The position numbers and the translations under genes were made by a program. DNA of 64,000 nucleotides. Source: Thioalkalivibrio sp. XN279. Lineage in GTDB: Bacteria > Pseudomonadota > Gammaproteobacteria > Steroidobacterales > XN24. The notes under the pieces were generated by a model. It saw only the letters and a list, made by a program, of their open reading frames with translations, had not been told where the DNA came from and made no database searches. Every line of letters begins with the position of its first letter. Position 1 is the first letter of the stretch. The DNA is taken from positions 124,001 through 188,000 of the forward strand of contig NZ_JAANBD010000023.1 of NCBI RefSeq assembly GCF_011089885.1, written 5' to 3'. Below are positions 10,804-18,360 of this stretch, piece after piece.

Positions 10804-11302
10804 AGTCTTCGTCGGCGCCGGCAGCAACATCGAGCCCCGCAAGCACCTGGGGGCGGGACTGCGGGCCCTGGCGGAGCATTTCGGCCTGCTGCGCCTGTCG
10901 CCGGTGTACCGCAACAGCGCGGTCGGCTTCGAGGGCGAGGATTTCCTCAACCTGGTGATTTCCTTCGAGACCGAGGCGCCGGTGGGCGCGGTGGCGGCGG
11001 TGCTGGCGCGCATCGAGGCGGACAACGGCCGCCAGCGCGGCGAGGCGAAGTTCGCCCCGCGCAGCCTGGACCTGGACCTGCTGCTGTACGGCGACGTCGC
11101 GGGCATGGTGGACGGGATCGAGCTGCCGCGCGACGAGATCACGCGTTACGCCTTCGTCCTCAAGCCGCTGGCGGACCTGGTGCCGGACCAGGCGCACCCG
11201 GTGCTCGGCCGCAGTTACGCCGAGCTGTGGGAAGAATTCGACGACACGCGCCACCCCCTCGAGCGGGTGGCCGGTGACTTTGCCGCGGAGGTGGCACTAT
11301 GA
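10796..11302 (+). CDS. folK: 2-amino-4-hydroxy-6-hydroxymethyldihydropteridine pyrophosphokinase FolK
   Basis: FolK transfers pyrophosphate from ATP to the FolB product, giving the substrate for dihydropteroate synthase. The 168 residues show the N-terminal FVGAGSNIEP, the substrate segment LSPVYRNSAVG and the signature RSLDLDLLLYGD with the metal-binding Asp pair. Its first codons overlap the end of folB and its stop overlaps the start of the S41 protease gene (ATGA), giving a tight folB-folK-protease operon behind tsaD. Confidence 0.95.
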   Translation: MPEVFVGAGSNIEPRKHLGAGLRALAEHFGLLRLSPVYRNSAVGFEGEDFLNLVISFETEAPVGAVAAVLARIEADNGRQRGEAKFAPRSLDLDLLLYGDVAGMVDGIELPRDEITRYAFVLKPLADLVPDQAHPVLGRSYAELWEEFDDTRHPLERVAGDFAAEVAL

Positions 11303-12639
11303 ACAGCGGTACGAGACATGCCAGGCGATTCAAGTCCGTGATGCTGATGCTGGCCAGCGGCGCGCTGGCCGCCTGCGGCAGCAGCTCCGATTCCAGCATC
11401 GTGGGCCCGCCGATCGGCGAATGCTCGGTGGCGGCTCAGAACCAGGCCATCTACGACACCATGCAGCAGTACTACCTCTGGTACGAGGAGCTGCCGAACG
11501 TCGACCCGACGTCCTTCTCCTCGCAGCAGGCCCTGCTCGATGCGCTGCGCTTCCAGCCGCTGGACCGCTTCAGCTACCTCACCACGGTGGCGGAGGAAGA
11601 AGCGCTGTTCGGTTCCAGCCAGTTCATCGGCGTCGGCTTCCGCTCCCAGGCCAGTGAGGATCTCACCGCGCAGGTGGTGCTGGACGTGTTCGAGGACGGC
11701 CCGGCCGACCTCGTCGGCCTGGTGCGCGGCAGCCGCATCCTCGCCGTGGACGGCGTGCCGATCGCGGAGATCCTCGCCAGCGGGACCTTCTCCGAGGCCC
11801 TCGGCCCGGCCGAGGTCGGCTACGAGTTCGAGCTGACCTTCGAGCAGCCCGGCGGCGCGGTGGTCACCGCGACCCTGAGCAAGGACGTGGTCACCATTCC
11901 GCCGGTGACCGCGGCGCGCGTGTTCCAGGTCAACGGCCAGAACACCGGCTACCTGGTGTTCCGCAATTTCGTCACCCCGGGCGTGGCGGCGCTGGACGAG
12001 GTGTTCGCGGAATTCCGCCTCGCGGGGGTGACGCAGCTGATCGTGGACCTGCGCTACAACGGCGGCGGCCTGGTCTCGGTGGTCGAGCACTTCGCCGACC
12101 TGCTGGCCAGCCGCATCGCGCCGAGCCAGCCGTTCGCCAGCTACCAGTACAACGACAAGAACACGGACCGCGACCGCACCTTCTTCCTCGACAGCACCGC
12201 TCCGCCGGAGGCGCTGCTGCTGGACAAGCTGGTGTTCATCACCACCGAGGCCACCGCCTCGGCGTCCGAGATGCTGGTCAACGGCATCCCGCCGTACCTG
12301 CCCACGTCGACGGCGGTGGTCGGCGCGCCGAGCTTCGGCAAGCCGGTGGGGCAGCTGGGGTTCACGATCTGCGAGAACGTGCTCCGCCCGGTGTCTTTCG
12401 CCGTGGTGAACGGCCTCGGCGTCGGCGACTATTTCGACGGCCTGCCGGTGGACTGCCCGGCCGCGGACGACACCGCGTTCGGTTTCGGCGAGGCCGGCGA
12501 GGAGTCGTTCGATGCGGCCGTGCACTGGCTGCAGTTCGGCTTCTGCCCGCAGACCACGATGCAGGCTGAGATGCTCATGGACCGGGTGCCGGATGCGGAA
12601 GGCCCGCAGCCGATGTGGCGCCTGAACGACGCCTACTGA
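11299..12639 (+). CDS. S41 family (C-terminal processing) serine protease, lipoprotein
   Basis: A 446-residue secreted protease. A short signal ends in the lipobox LAAC with Cys26, followed by GSSSDSS, so it is probably anchored in the outer membrane or periplasm as a lipoprotein. A PDZ-like segment (about residues 110-170, DVFEDGPADLVGLVRGSRIL) precedes the S41 core, with the LRYNGGG strand, the nucleophile region TASASEM (about residues 315-320) and the Lys-bearing FGKPVG about 25 residues later. The DAVHWLQ helix lies near the C terminus. It is coupled to folK by an ATGA overlap, which is unusual for an extracytoplasmic protease. The substrate is unknown. Confidence 0.88.
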   Translation: MNSGTRHARRFKSVMLMLASGALAACGSSSDSSIVGPPIGECSVAAQNQAIYDTMQQYYLWYEELPNVDPTSFSSQQALLDALRFQPLDRFSYLTTVAEEEALFGSSQFIGVGFRSQASEDLTAQVVLDVFEDGPADLVGLVRGSRILAVDGVPIAEILASGTFSEALGPAEVGYEFELTFEQPGGAVVTATLSKDVVTIPPVTAARVFQVNGQNTGYLVFRNFVTPGVAALDEVFAEFRLAGVTQLIVDLRYNGGGLVSVVEHFADLLASRIAPSQPFASYQYNDKNTDRDRTFFLDSTAPPEALLLDKLVFITTEATASASEMLVNGIPPYLPTSTAVVGAPSFGKPVGQLGFTICENVLRPVSFAVVNGLGVGDYFDGLPVDCPAADDTAFGFGEAGEESFDAAVHWLQFGFCPQTTMQAEMLMDRVPDAEGPQPMWRLNDAY

Positions 12640-12644
12640 CCAGG

Positions 12645-12674
12645 AGCCCGGGCATCAGAAGCCCGGGCATCAGA
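12645..12674. repeat. Two 15-bp tandem units across a stop codon
   Basis: The unit AGCCCGGGCATCAGA occurs twice in direct succession, followed by a partial third (AGCCCAGG). The second unit contains the stop codon of the pteridine reductase gene on the minus strand; the first contains a further copy just beyond it. Confidence 0.8.
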
Positions 12675-13461
12675 AGCCCAGGTGGCGCCCGCCGTCGACG
12701 GCGATGACCTGGCCGTTGACGTAGGCGCCCGGGCCGGCGAGGTAGAGCACGCAGGCGGCGATATCCTGCGGCGTGCCCGTGCGCCGCAGGGGGATCCCCG
12801 CCAGCGTCGCCGTCTTCTCCGCCTCGCCCACCCCGGCCTCGGGCCACAGGATGGCGCCCGGCGCGACGCCGTTCACCCGCACCTCGGGGCCGAGTTCCAG
12901 CGCCAGGCTGTAGGTGAGCATTTCCAGCCCGGCCTTGGCGGCGCAATACACCGGGTGGCGCGCCATGGGCCGGCGCGCGTGCACGTCCACCAGGTTGACG
13001 ATCAGCCCGCCGCGCTGGCGCAGCCAGGGCGCGGCGGCCTGGGCGAGAAACAGCGGCGCCTTCAGGTTGCTGCCCACCAGCTCGTCCCAGTGCTGCTCCG
13101 TGATCGTGCCCACGGGGGTGGGGTAGAAGCTGGAGGCGTTGTTCACCAGCACGTCGAGGCCGCCGAAGGCGTCCGCCACCTGCGCCACCAGGCGCGGCAG
13201 GGCGGGCGTGTCGAGCAGGTCGGCCTGCAGGGCGAGCGCGGAAGCGTCGCGGCGCGCGTTCAGCCGCGCCACCAGCGCCTCGGCCGCGGCGGCCGAACCG
13301 CGGTAGTGCACCGCGACGGCAGCGCCGGCCTCGTGCAGCGCCTCGGCCACGGCCGCGCCGATGCGTCGCGCGCCGCCGGTGACCAGCGCCACACGCCCGG
13401 CCAGGTCCTGGTCGCTGTCGCCCTGGTTGTGGGTGCCGTGGTTGTCGGCGTCTGTGCTCAT
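12670..13461 (-). CDS. Pteridine reductase, SDR family (FolM/PTR1 type)
   Basis: A 263-residue short-chain dehydrogenase. The cofactor motif is TGGARRIG, the TGX3RXG form typical of pteridine reductases rather than the usual TGXXXGXG. The other landmarks are NNASSFYPTP, the catalytic YCAAK and the C-terminal GQVIAVDGGRHLGF. It probably reduces dihydrobiopterin or dihydrofolate with NADPH. The start at MSTDADNH is supported by GGGGA nine bases upstream; longer frames add non-conserved residues. Its place beside folB and folK fits a pterin/folate role. It diverges from the methyltransferase gene. Confidence 0.88.
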   Translation of the reverse strand: MSTDADNHGTHNQGDSDQDLAGRVALVTGGARRIGAAVAEALHEAGAAVAVHYRGSAAAAEALVARLNARRDASALALQADLLDTPALPRLVAQVADAFGGLDVLVNNASSFYPTPVGTITEQHWDELVGSNLKAPLFLAQAAAPWLRQRGGLIVNLVDVHARRPMARHPVYCAAKAGLEMLTYSLALELGPEVRVNGVAPGAILWPEAGVGEAEKTATLAGIPLRRTGTPQDIAACVLYLAGPGAYVNGQVIAVDGGRHLGF

Positions 13462-13487
13462 GTAGCATTCCCCGTGCTTCGGCCGCC

Positions 13488-14663
13488 ATGCAGGCGGCGC
13501 CATTGTGGCCAACTTTGCACCCAGTGTCCTCCAATCCCGCCGACTGGCCCGCGCCGGATGCTGACGCGCGGACGCGCAGCGCGGCGTTGCTGGCGACCCT
13601 GCGCGCGGAAACAGTTCGCGCCGGCGGCGCAATCAGCTTCAGGCGCTTCATGGAGGCGGCGTTGTACGCGCCCGGGCTGGGTTACTACAGCGGCGGCGCC
13701 GCCAAGCTCGGGCCGGCCGGCGACTTCGTCACCGCGCCTGAGCTCTCGCCGCTGTTCGGCCGCTGCGTGGCGCGCCAGGCCCGCGCGGTGCTGGAGGCCA
13801 TCGGCGGCGGCGCGGTGCTGGAACTCGGCGGCGGCAGCGGTGCGCTGGCGGAGGCGGCGCTGGCCGAGGTCGGCGAGCTGCGCTGGCTGATGCTGGAGCC
13901 GAGTCCTGAGTTGCGCCAGCGCCAGCAGCAGCGCCTGGGCGACCGCGCCGAGTGGCTCGACACCCTGCCGCAGGATTTCCGCGGCGTGATCCTCGCCAAC
14001 GAGGTCGCCGACGCGCTGCCGGTGGAGCGCTTCACGGTGCAGGCGGGCGAGGTGCACGCGCTCGGCGTGCGTTTCGACGCCGACGGCGTGCCGGCCTGGG
14101 CCCTGCTGCCTCCGGCGCCGGAGCTCGCGGCGGCCGTGCGCGCGCTCGAGACTGCGCGCGGCGCGCCTTTCCCCGACGGCTACGTGTCCGAGTTCAGCCC
14201 GCTGTTGCAGCCCTGGGTGTGCAGCCTGGCCGACAGCCTCGCCGCCGGCCTGCTGCTGGTGATCGACTACGGCCTGCCGCGCGCGGAGCTGTACGCGCCG
14301 GAGCGCAGCATGGGCACGCTGATGTGCCATTACCGTCATCGCGCCCACGACGACCCGTTCCTCTGGCCGGGGCTGCAGGACATCACCGCCTGGGTGGATT
14401 TCACCGCCATGACCGAGGCGGGCGTGGAACGGGGTCTGACCCTCGAAGGCTATACCACCCAGGCGGCGTTCCTCGCCGGCAACGGCCTCGAGGCCATGCT
14501 GCAGGAGGGCGGCAGCACAGCGGGTATCATGCAGGCCCAGCAGGCCCGCCGGCTGCTGCTGCCGGCGGAAATGGGCGAGCGCTTCCGCGTGCTCGGCCTG
14601 AGCCGGGCGCTGGCGCCGGCGCTGGACGGTTTCGGCCTGCTGGACCTGGCCAACCGCTTGTAG
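13488..14663 (+). CDS. MidA/NDUFAF7-type SAM-dependent methyltransferase (DUF185)
   Basis: A 391-residue methyltransferase of the family that includes human NDUFAF7, which methylates an arginine of complex I. Visible landmarks are the N-terminal ISFRRFMEAALYAPGLGYYS, the SAM motif VLELGGGSGAL, the ILANEVADALPVERF segment and VIDYGLPRAELY. In bacteria the target protein is not established. The ATG at 13488 has only a weak ribosome site, and a start some 15-20 residues later would also be acceptable. It lies 13 bases before uppP. Confidence 0.87.
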   Translation: MQAAPLWPTLHPVSSNPADWPAPDADARTRSAALLATLRAETVRAGGAISFRRFMEAALYAPGLGYYSGGAAKLGPAGDFVTAPELSPLFGRCVARQARAVLEAIGGGAVLELGGGSGALAEAALAEVGELRWLMLEPSPELRQRQQQRLGDRAEWLDTLPQDFRGVILANEVADALPVERFTVQAGEVHALGVRFDADGVPAWALLPPAPELAAAVRALETARGAPFPDGYVSEFSPLLQPWVCSLADSLAAGLLLVIDYGLPRAELYAPERSMGTLMCHYRHRAHDDPFLWPGLQDITAWVDFTAMTEAGVERGLTLEGYTTQAAFLAGNGLEAMLQEGGSTAGIMQAQQARRLLLPAEMGERFRVLGLSRALAPALDGFGLLDLANRL

Positions 14664-14676
14664 GAGCGAACGACGC

Positions 14677-15474
14677 ATGGACCTGGTGCAGGCATTGGTG
14701 CTGGCGGTGGTGCAGGGCTTCACGGAATTCCTGCCGATCTCCAGCTCGGGCCACCTGGTGCTGGTGCCGGTGGTGCTGGGCTGGACCGACCAGGGCCTGC
14801 CCTTCGACGTTGCGGTGCATCTCGGCACCCTGGCCGCGGTGGTGTTCTATTTCCGTCACGAGCTGTGGCCGATGGCGCGCGACGCGCTCGGCACGCTGCG
14901 CGGGCGCGCGCGCACCCCGGACTCGGACCTGGCCTGGTGGGTGGTGCTCGGCACCATCCCCGCGGTCGTCTGCGGTGCCCTGTTCGGCGGCCAGGTCGCG
15001 ACCCTGGCGCGCTCGCCGCTGGTGATCGCCACCACCACCGCGGCCTTCGGCGTGCTGCTGTGGGTCGCCGACGCGCGCGGCGCGCGCACGCGCGACGAGC
15101 GCCACATCGGCTGGCGCGAGGCGCTCATCGTCGGCCTGGCGCAGGCCGTGGCGCTGATTCCTGGCACCTCGCGCTCCGGCATCACCATCACCGCGGCCCT
15201 GTTCCTCGGCCTCAACCGCCAGGCCGCGGCGCGCTTCTCCTTCCTGCTGTCCATCCCGGTGATCCTCGCCGCGACCTGCTACGAGCTGCTCAAGCTGGCG
15301 CAGGACCCGCAGCCGGCGGACTGGCCGGCGCTGGCGGTGGGCGCGGTCGGCGCGGGCGTGGTGGCTTATATCACCATCCGCGGCTTCATCGCCCTGCTCG
15401 GGCGCATGGGCATGGCGCCCTTCGCCGTCTACCGGCTGTTGCTGGCCGCGGTGCTGTTCTGGATCTATCTCTGA
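14677..15474 (+). CDS. uppP: Undecaprenyl-diphosphatase UppP (BacA)
   Basis: This integral membrane enzyme dephosphorylates undecaprenyl pyrophosphate so that the lipid carrier for peptidoglycan and O-antigen can be reused. At 265 residues it has the usual length and carries the two active-site motifs, [17 protein letters not shown] near the N terminus and [18 protein letters not shown] around residue 165-180, with about eight hydrophobic segments. An AGGAGCG purine site lies upstream of the ATG. It is convergent with cca. Confidence 0.96.
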   Translation: MDLVQALVLAVVQGFTEFLPISSSGHLVLVPVVLGWTDQGLPFDVAVHLGTLAAVVFYFRHELWPMARDALGTLRGRARTPDSDLAWWVVLGTIPAVVCGALFGGQVATLARSPLVIATTTAAFGVLLWVADARGARTRDERHIGWREALIVGLAQAVALIPGTSRSGITITAALFLGLNRQAAARFSFLLSIPVILAATCYELLKLAQDPQPADWPALAVGAVGAGVVAYITIRGFIALLGRMGMAPFAVYRLLLAAVLFWIYL

Positions 15475-15493
15475 GTCGGGCCTGGCCCCGGGG

Positions 15494-16726
15494 TCAGCCC
15501 TCGAGGTCGCGCGGGCAGGCGGCGGTGATGGCGGCGATGCGCAGCTCGCGCAGCTTCTCCCCCAGCGCCTCGCCCGCCAGGCCCGACTCGAGCAGCGGGC
15601 CCGGCGCCACGCTCGCTGCAGCCGCCAGCGCCCGGCGCAGCAGCGCGGCCTGCGGATAGGGCGCGTCCTCGAGGCCGGCACGCCCTTTCATGTCGGCCTC
15701 GCAGGCGCCGAGAAACTGCTCGAAGCGCTCCGGCCGGCGCAGGGCGTCGCAACCCTCCAGCAGCCTGAGCACGGTCGCCGGCCTGAGCTCCGCGGCGCGG
15801 TGGCACAAGCCGTGATAGCGCGCCACGATCTGCGCCAGCTCGCGGTATGCAGTGGGCACCTTGAGCCGCGCGCACAGGCGCTTGAGCAGCGTCACGCTGC
15901 GTTCCTCGTGGCCGTGGTGCGCCGGCCAGTACTCGCGCGGCGTGGTGCCCTTGCCCAGGTCGTGGGTGAGCACCGCAAAGCGCGCCTCGGCGTCGAGACC
16001 CAGGCGCGCGGCCGCGCGCAGGCACAGCAGCAGGTGCCGGCCGGTATCCACCTCGGGATGCCAGCGCGCCGGCTGCGGCACGCCGAACAGGGCGTCGAGC
16101 TCCGGGAACACCACCGCCAGCGCGCCGCAGTCGCGCAGCACGCGCACGAACTGGTCCGGGTGCTGCGTCTCCAGCGCGCGGCGCGTCTCCTGCCACACGC
16201 GCTCCGGCACCAGCGCGTCCACCTCGCCGGCCGCCACCATGTCACGCATCAGCGCCAGGGTGTCCTCGGCCACGGTGAAGCCCTGCGCGGCGAAGCGCGC
16301 GGCCAGGCGCGCCGTGCGCAGGATGCGCACCGGGTCCTCGGCGAAGGCGGGCGAGACGTGGCGCAGCAGGCGTGCCTCCAGGTCCGCGCGGCCACCCCAG
16401 GGATCGACCAGGGTGCCGTCGGCGGCGCGCGCCATGGCGTTGATGGTGAGGTCGCGCCGCTGCAGGTCCTCCTCCAGCGTCACCTCCGGCGAAGCGTTCA
16501 CGACGAAGCCGCGGTAGCCCGGCCCCGTCTTGCGCTCGGTGCGCGCCAGGGCGTACTCCTCGCCCGTCTCCGGGTGCAGGAACACCGGGAAGTCGCGTCC
16601 CACCGCCTTGAAACCGGCGCGCTCCATGTCCGCCTGCGTCGCGCCCACCACGACCCAGTCGCGGTCGCCCACCGGGAGGCCCAGCAGTTCATCGCGCACG
16701 GCGCCGCCGACGAGGTAGGTTTCCAT
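15494..16726 (-). CDS. cca: Multifunctional CCA-adding enzyme with HD domain
   Basis: Cca adds or repairs the 3' CCA of tRNAs. The 410-residue protein starts [16 protein letters not shown], carries the catalytic Asp pair in [11 protein letters not shown], the [10 protein letters not shown] helix and the [15 protein letters not shown] segment. Its C-terminal half has an HD phosphohydrolase motif ([11 protein letters not shown]), as in the E. coli-type multifunctional enzyme. The start is fixed by the conserved METYLVGGA. It is preceded directly by TACAAT six bases upstream and no ribosome site, so the mRNA may be leaderless. Confidence 0.96.
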   Translation of the reverse strand: METYLVGGAVRDELLGLPVGDRDWVVVGATQADMERAGFKAVGRDFPVFLHPETGEEYALARTERKTGPGYRGFVVNASPEVTLEEDLQRRDLTINAMARAADGTLVDPWGGRADLEARLLRHVSPAFAEDPVRILRTARLAARFAAQGFTVAEDTLALMRDMVAAGEVDALVPERVWQETRRALETQHPDQFVRVLRDCGALAVVFPELDALFGVPQPARWHPEVDTGRHLLLCLRAAARLGLDAEARFAVLTHDLGKGTTPREYWPAHHGHEERSVTLLKRLCARLKVPTAYRELAQIVARYHGLCHRAAELRPATVLRLLEGCDALRRPERFEQFLGACEADMKGRAGLEDAPYPQAALLRRALAAAASVAPGPLLESGLAGEALGEKLRELRIAAITAACPRDLEG

Positions 16727-16787
16727 GGCGGCATTGTATACGCGGGGTTGGACCGCACAGCATGCCGGGCCGCAGGCCCAGACGCAC

Positions 16788-16866
16788 GCGGCGCCGGACC
16801 GCACACGGCGCCCTTCACTCGGAAGTCTTTATCTCGTTCAGTGCGCCGTGTGCGTTCCGGCGCCGC
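16788..16866 (+). repeat. Hairpin element A of a structured repeat family
   Basis: Two 24-base arms (16788-16811 and 16843-16866) are complementary except for one C/T mismatch at arm position 12. The 31-base centre (16812-16842) contains TCTTTATCTC and a 2-bp/2x2-mismatch ladder. Copies B and C downstream share the architecture although several arm positions differ. It lies between the divergent cca and aminopeptidase genes, upstream of the apparent -10 of each, so it is not obviously part of either mRNA. Confidence 0.85.
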
Positions 16867-16915
16867 TGCCGATGCCCTGCTGCCGGCGCTCTGGGTCCCT
16901 GCTATCTTGACGCGC

Positions 16916-18013
16916 ATGAAGCTTCGCCTTCCCAAGCGGCCGCAGCGCGTCGGCGTCGCACCGTTGCTGTTGCCGATGCTGTTGCTGCTGCTGCCACTGG
17001 CGGGCTGCAGCACTGCGGGGTACTACGCCCAGGCGGTGTCCGGCCATCTCGGGCTCATGGCCGCGCGCGAGCCCATCGACGAGGTCATCGCCGATCCCGC
17101 CACGCCCGCGGCGGTGCGCGAGCGGCTCGAGCTGGCGCAGGCCGCGCGCCGCTTCGCCATCGACGAGCTGGGCCTGCCCGACAACGGCAGCTACACCCGC
17201 TACGTGCAGCTCGACCGTCCCGCCGTGGTCTACAACGTCTACGCCGCGCCCGCCTTCTCGCTCGAGCCGAAGCGCTGGTGCTTCCCGATCGCCGGCTGCG
17301 TCGTCTATCGCGGCTATTTCAAGCGCGCGGACGCCGAGCGCACCGCCGCGCGGCTGGAAGCGGACGGCTGGGACACCTGGGTCGGCGGCGCGTCGGCGTA
17401 CTCCACGCTGGGCCGCTTCGAGGACCCGGTGCTCTCGAGCATGCTGTATCGCGACGACGCCCGCCTGGCCGGCCTGCTGTTCCACGAGCTCGCGCACCAG
17501 CGGCTCTACGTCAAGGACGACTCGGCGTTCAACGAGGCTTTCGCCACCACCGTCGAGGAAGAGGGCGTGCGCCGCTGGCTGCTCGCCACCGGGCGCGAGG
17601 AAGACCTGGCGACATGGCGCGAATCGCGCCGCCGTGCCGCGGCCTTCCAGTTCCTCCTCGCCCGCACCCGCGGCCAGCTGCAGGCGCTGTACGCCTCCGG
17701 CGCCGACGAGCCCGAGATGCGCGCCGGCAAGGCCGCCGCGTTCGCGCAGCTCGAGGCCGAGTACCGCGCGCTCAAGGCCTCGTGGGACGGCTGGACCGGC
17801 TTCGACCGCTGGTTCGAGGCGCCGCTGAACAACGCCCGCCTGATTCCCTCGGCCACCTACCGCGGGCTGGTCCCGGCCTTCCGCCTGCTGCTGGTGGAGG
17901 CCGACGGGGACCTCGAGGCCTTCTATACGGCGGCCGAGCGGCTCGGCAACCTGCCGCAGGCGGAGCGCGACGCCGAGATGCGACGCCTGCTCGCCACGGC
18001 CGCGCAGCGCTGA
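16916..18013 (+). CDS. Putative zinc aminopeptidase lipoprotein (COG4324)
   Basis: A 365-residue predicted metallo-aminopeptidase. A signal peptide ends in the lipobox LAGC (Cys31). The zinc motif HELAH with LYVKDDSAFNEAFAT follows around residues 190-210; the FNEAFA Glu is the likely third ligand. WCFPIAGCVVYRGYF is another family landmark. The substrate is unknown. The ATG at 16916 has no ribosome site but has TATCTT seven bases upstream, consistent with a leaderless transcript. Hairpin element A lies just upstream and elements B and C just downstream. Confidence 0.85.
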   Translation: MKLRLPKRPQRVGVAPLLLPMLLLLLPLAGCSTAGYYAQAVSGHLGLMAAREPIDEVIADPATPAAVRERLELAQAARRFAIDELGLPDNGSYTRYVQLDRPAVVYNVYAAPAFSLEPKRWCFPIAGCVVYRGYFKRADAERTAARLEADGWDTWVGGASAYSTLGRFEDPVLSSMLYRDDARLAGLLFHELAHQRLYVKDDSAFNEAFATTVEEEGVRRWLLATGREEDLATWRESRRRAAAFQFLLARTRGQLQALYASGADEPEMRAGKAAAFAQLEAEYRALKASWDGWTGFDRWFEAPLNNARLIPSATYRGLVPAFRLLLVEADGDLEAFYTAAERLGNLPQAERDAEMRRLLATAAQR

Positions 18014-18051
18014 CCCCGGCTCCATCGCTACCGGTGACCCTGCTCCTGGCC

Positions 18052-18130
18052 GCGGGGCCGGGCCGTGCAAGGCGCCCTTCGTTCGGAAATCTTTATCTCA
18101 CTCAGTGCGCCTTGCACGTCCCGGCCCCGC
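18052..18130 (+). repeat. Hairpin element B of a structured repeat family
   Basis: Arms 18052-18075 and 18107-18130 are complementary at 23 of 24 positions, with a C/T mismatch at arm position 12, the same place as in element A. The 31-base centre matches that of A at 26 of 31 bases; the swapped dinucleotides AC/GT and GT/AC keep their pairing. Outside a further C/T mismatch the stem can continue for four base pairs (TGGC/GCCA). It begins 38 bases after the aminopeptidase stop. Confidence 0.87.
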
Positions 18131-18270
18131 TGCCATGTTTCAGGGGGCGGGGTTCGGTTGCGCACCGGAGTTTCGGGGTCAGGGCCGACGGTTCCGGTCT
18201 GGGAGCGGCGGGCTGGCGGCGGCCTCGGCGGTGCCGTGCGCCAGCGAATCCTTACGCGTGCAACCCAGCA

Positions 18271-18350
18271 GCGGGGCCGGGACGTGCAATGCTCACCGAG
18301 CGATATTGAAATTTTTTGAGCGAGGGGAGCATTGCACGTCCCGGCCCCGC
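18271..18350 (-). repeat. Hairpin element C of a structured repeat family, inverted
   Basis: Arms 18271-18294 and 18327-18350 are perfectly complementary over 24 bases, with a 32-base centre. The outer half of the arms equals that of element B. Read on the minus strand, the centre has the same ladder as A and B: an edge C/T mismatch, 2 bp, a 2x2 TC/CT mismatch, 2 bp, a 2x2 TC/CT mismatch. The base pairs themselves differ (CC/GG and GC/GC). It ends ten bases from the slt stop codon. Confidence 0.87.
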
Positions 18351-18360
18351 GGTCAGGTCT

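Larger units (their letters stand above)
18014..18360. other. 347-bp gap between convergent genes
   Basis: The gap between the aminopeptidase and slt stops holds hairpin elements B (18052-18130) and C (18271-18350). I see no gene, promoter or further repeat in the intervening 140 bases. Confidence 0.8.

Noticed and set aside
16788-18350. Reading the hairpins as integron attC sites
   Set aside because: The seven-base RYYYAAC/GTTRRRY core sites are absent, no integrase is nearby, and the flanking genes are ordinary chromosomal genes on both strands.
16788-18350. Reading the hairpins as a MITE or insertion-sequence remnant
   Set aside because: MITE copies share terminal sequence and target duplications. 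Here arm sequences differ between copies while self-complementarity is kept, and I see no target duplication.
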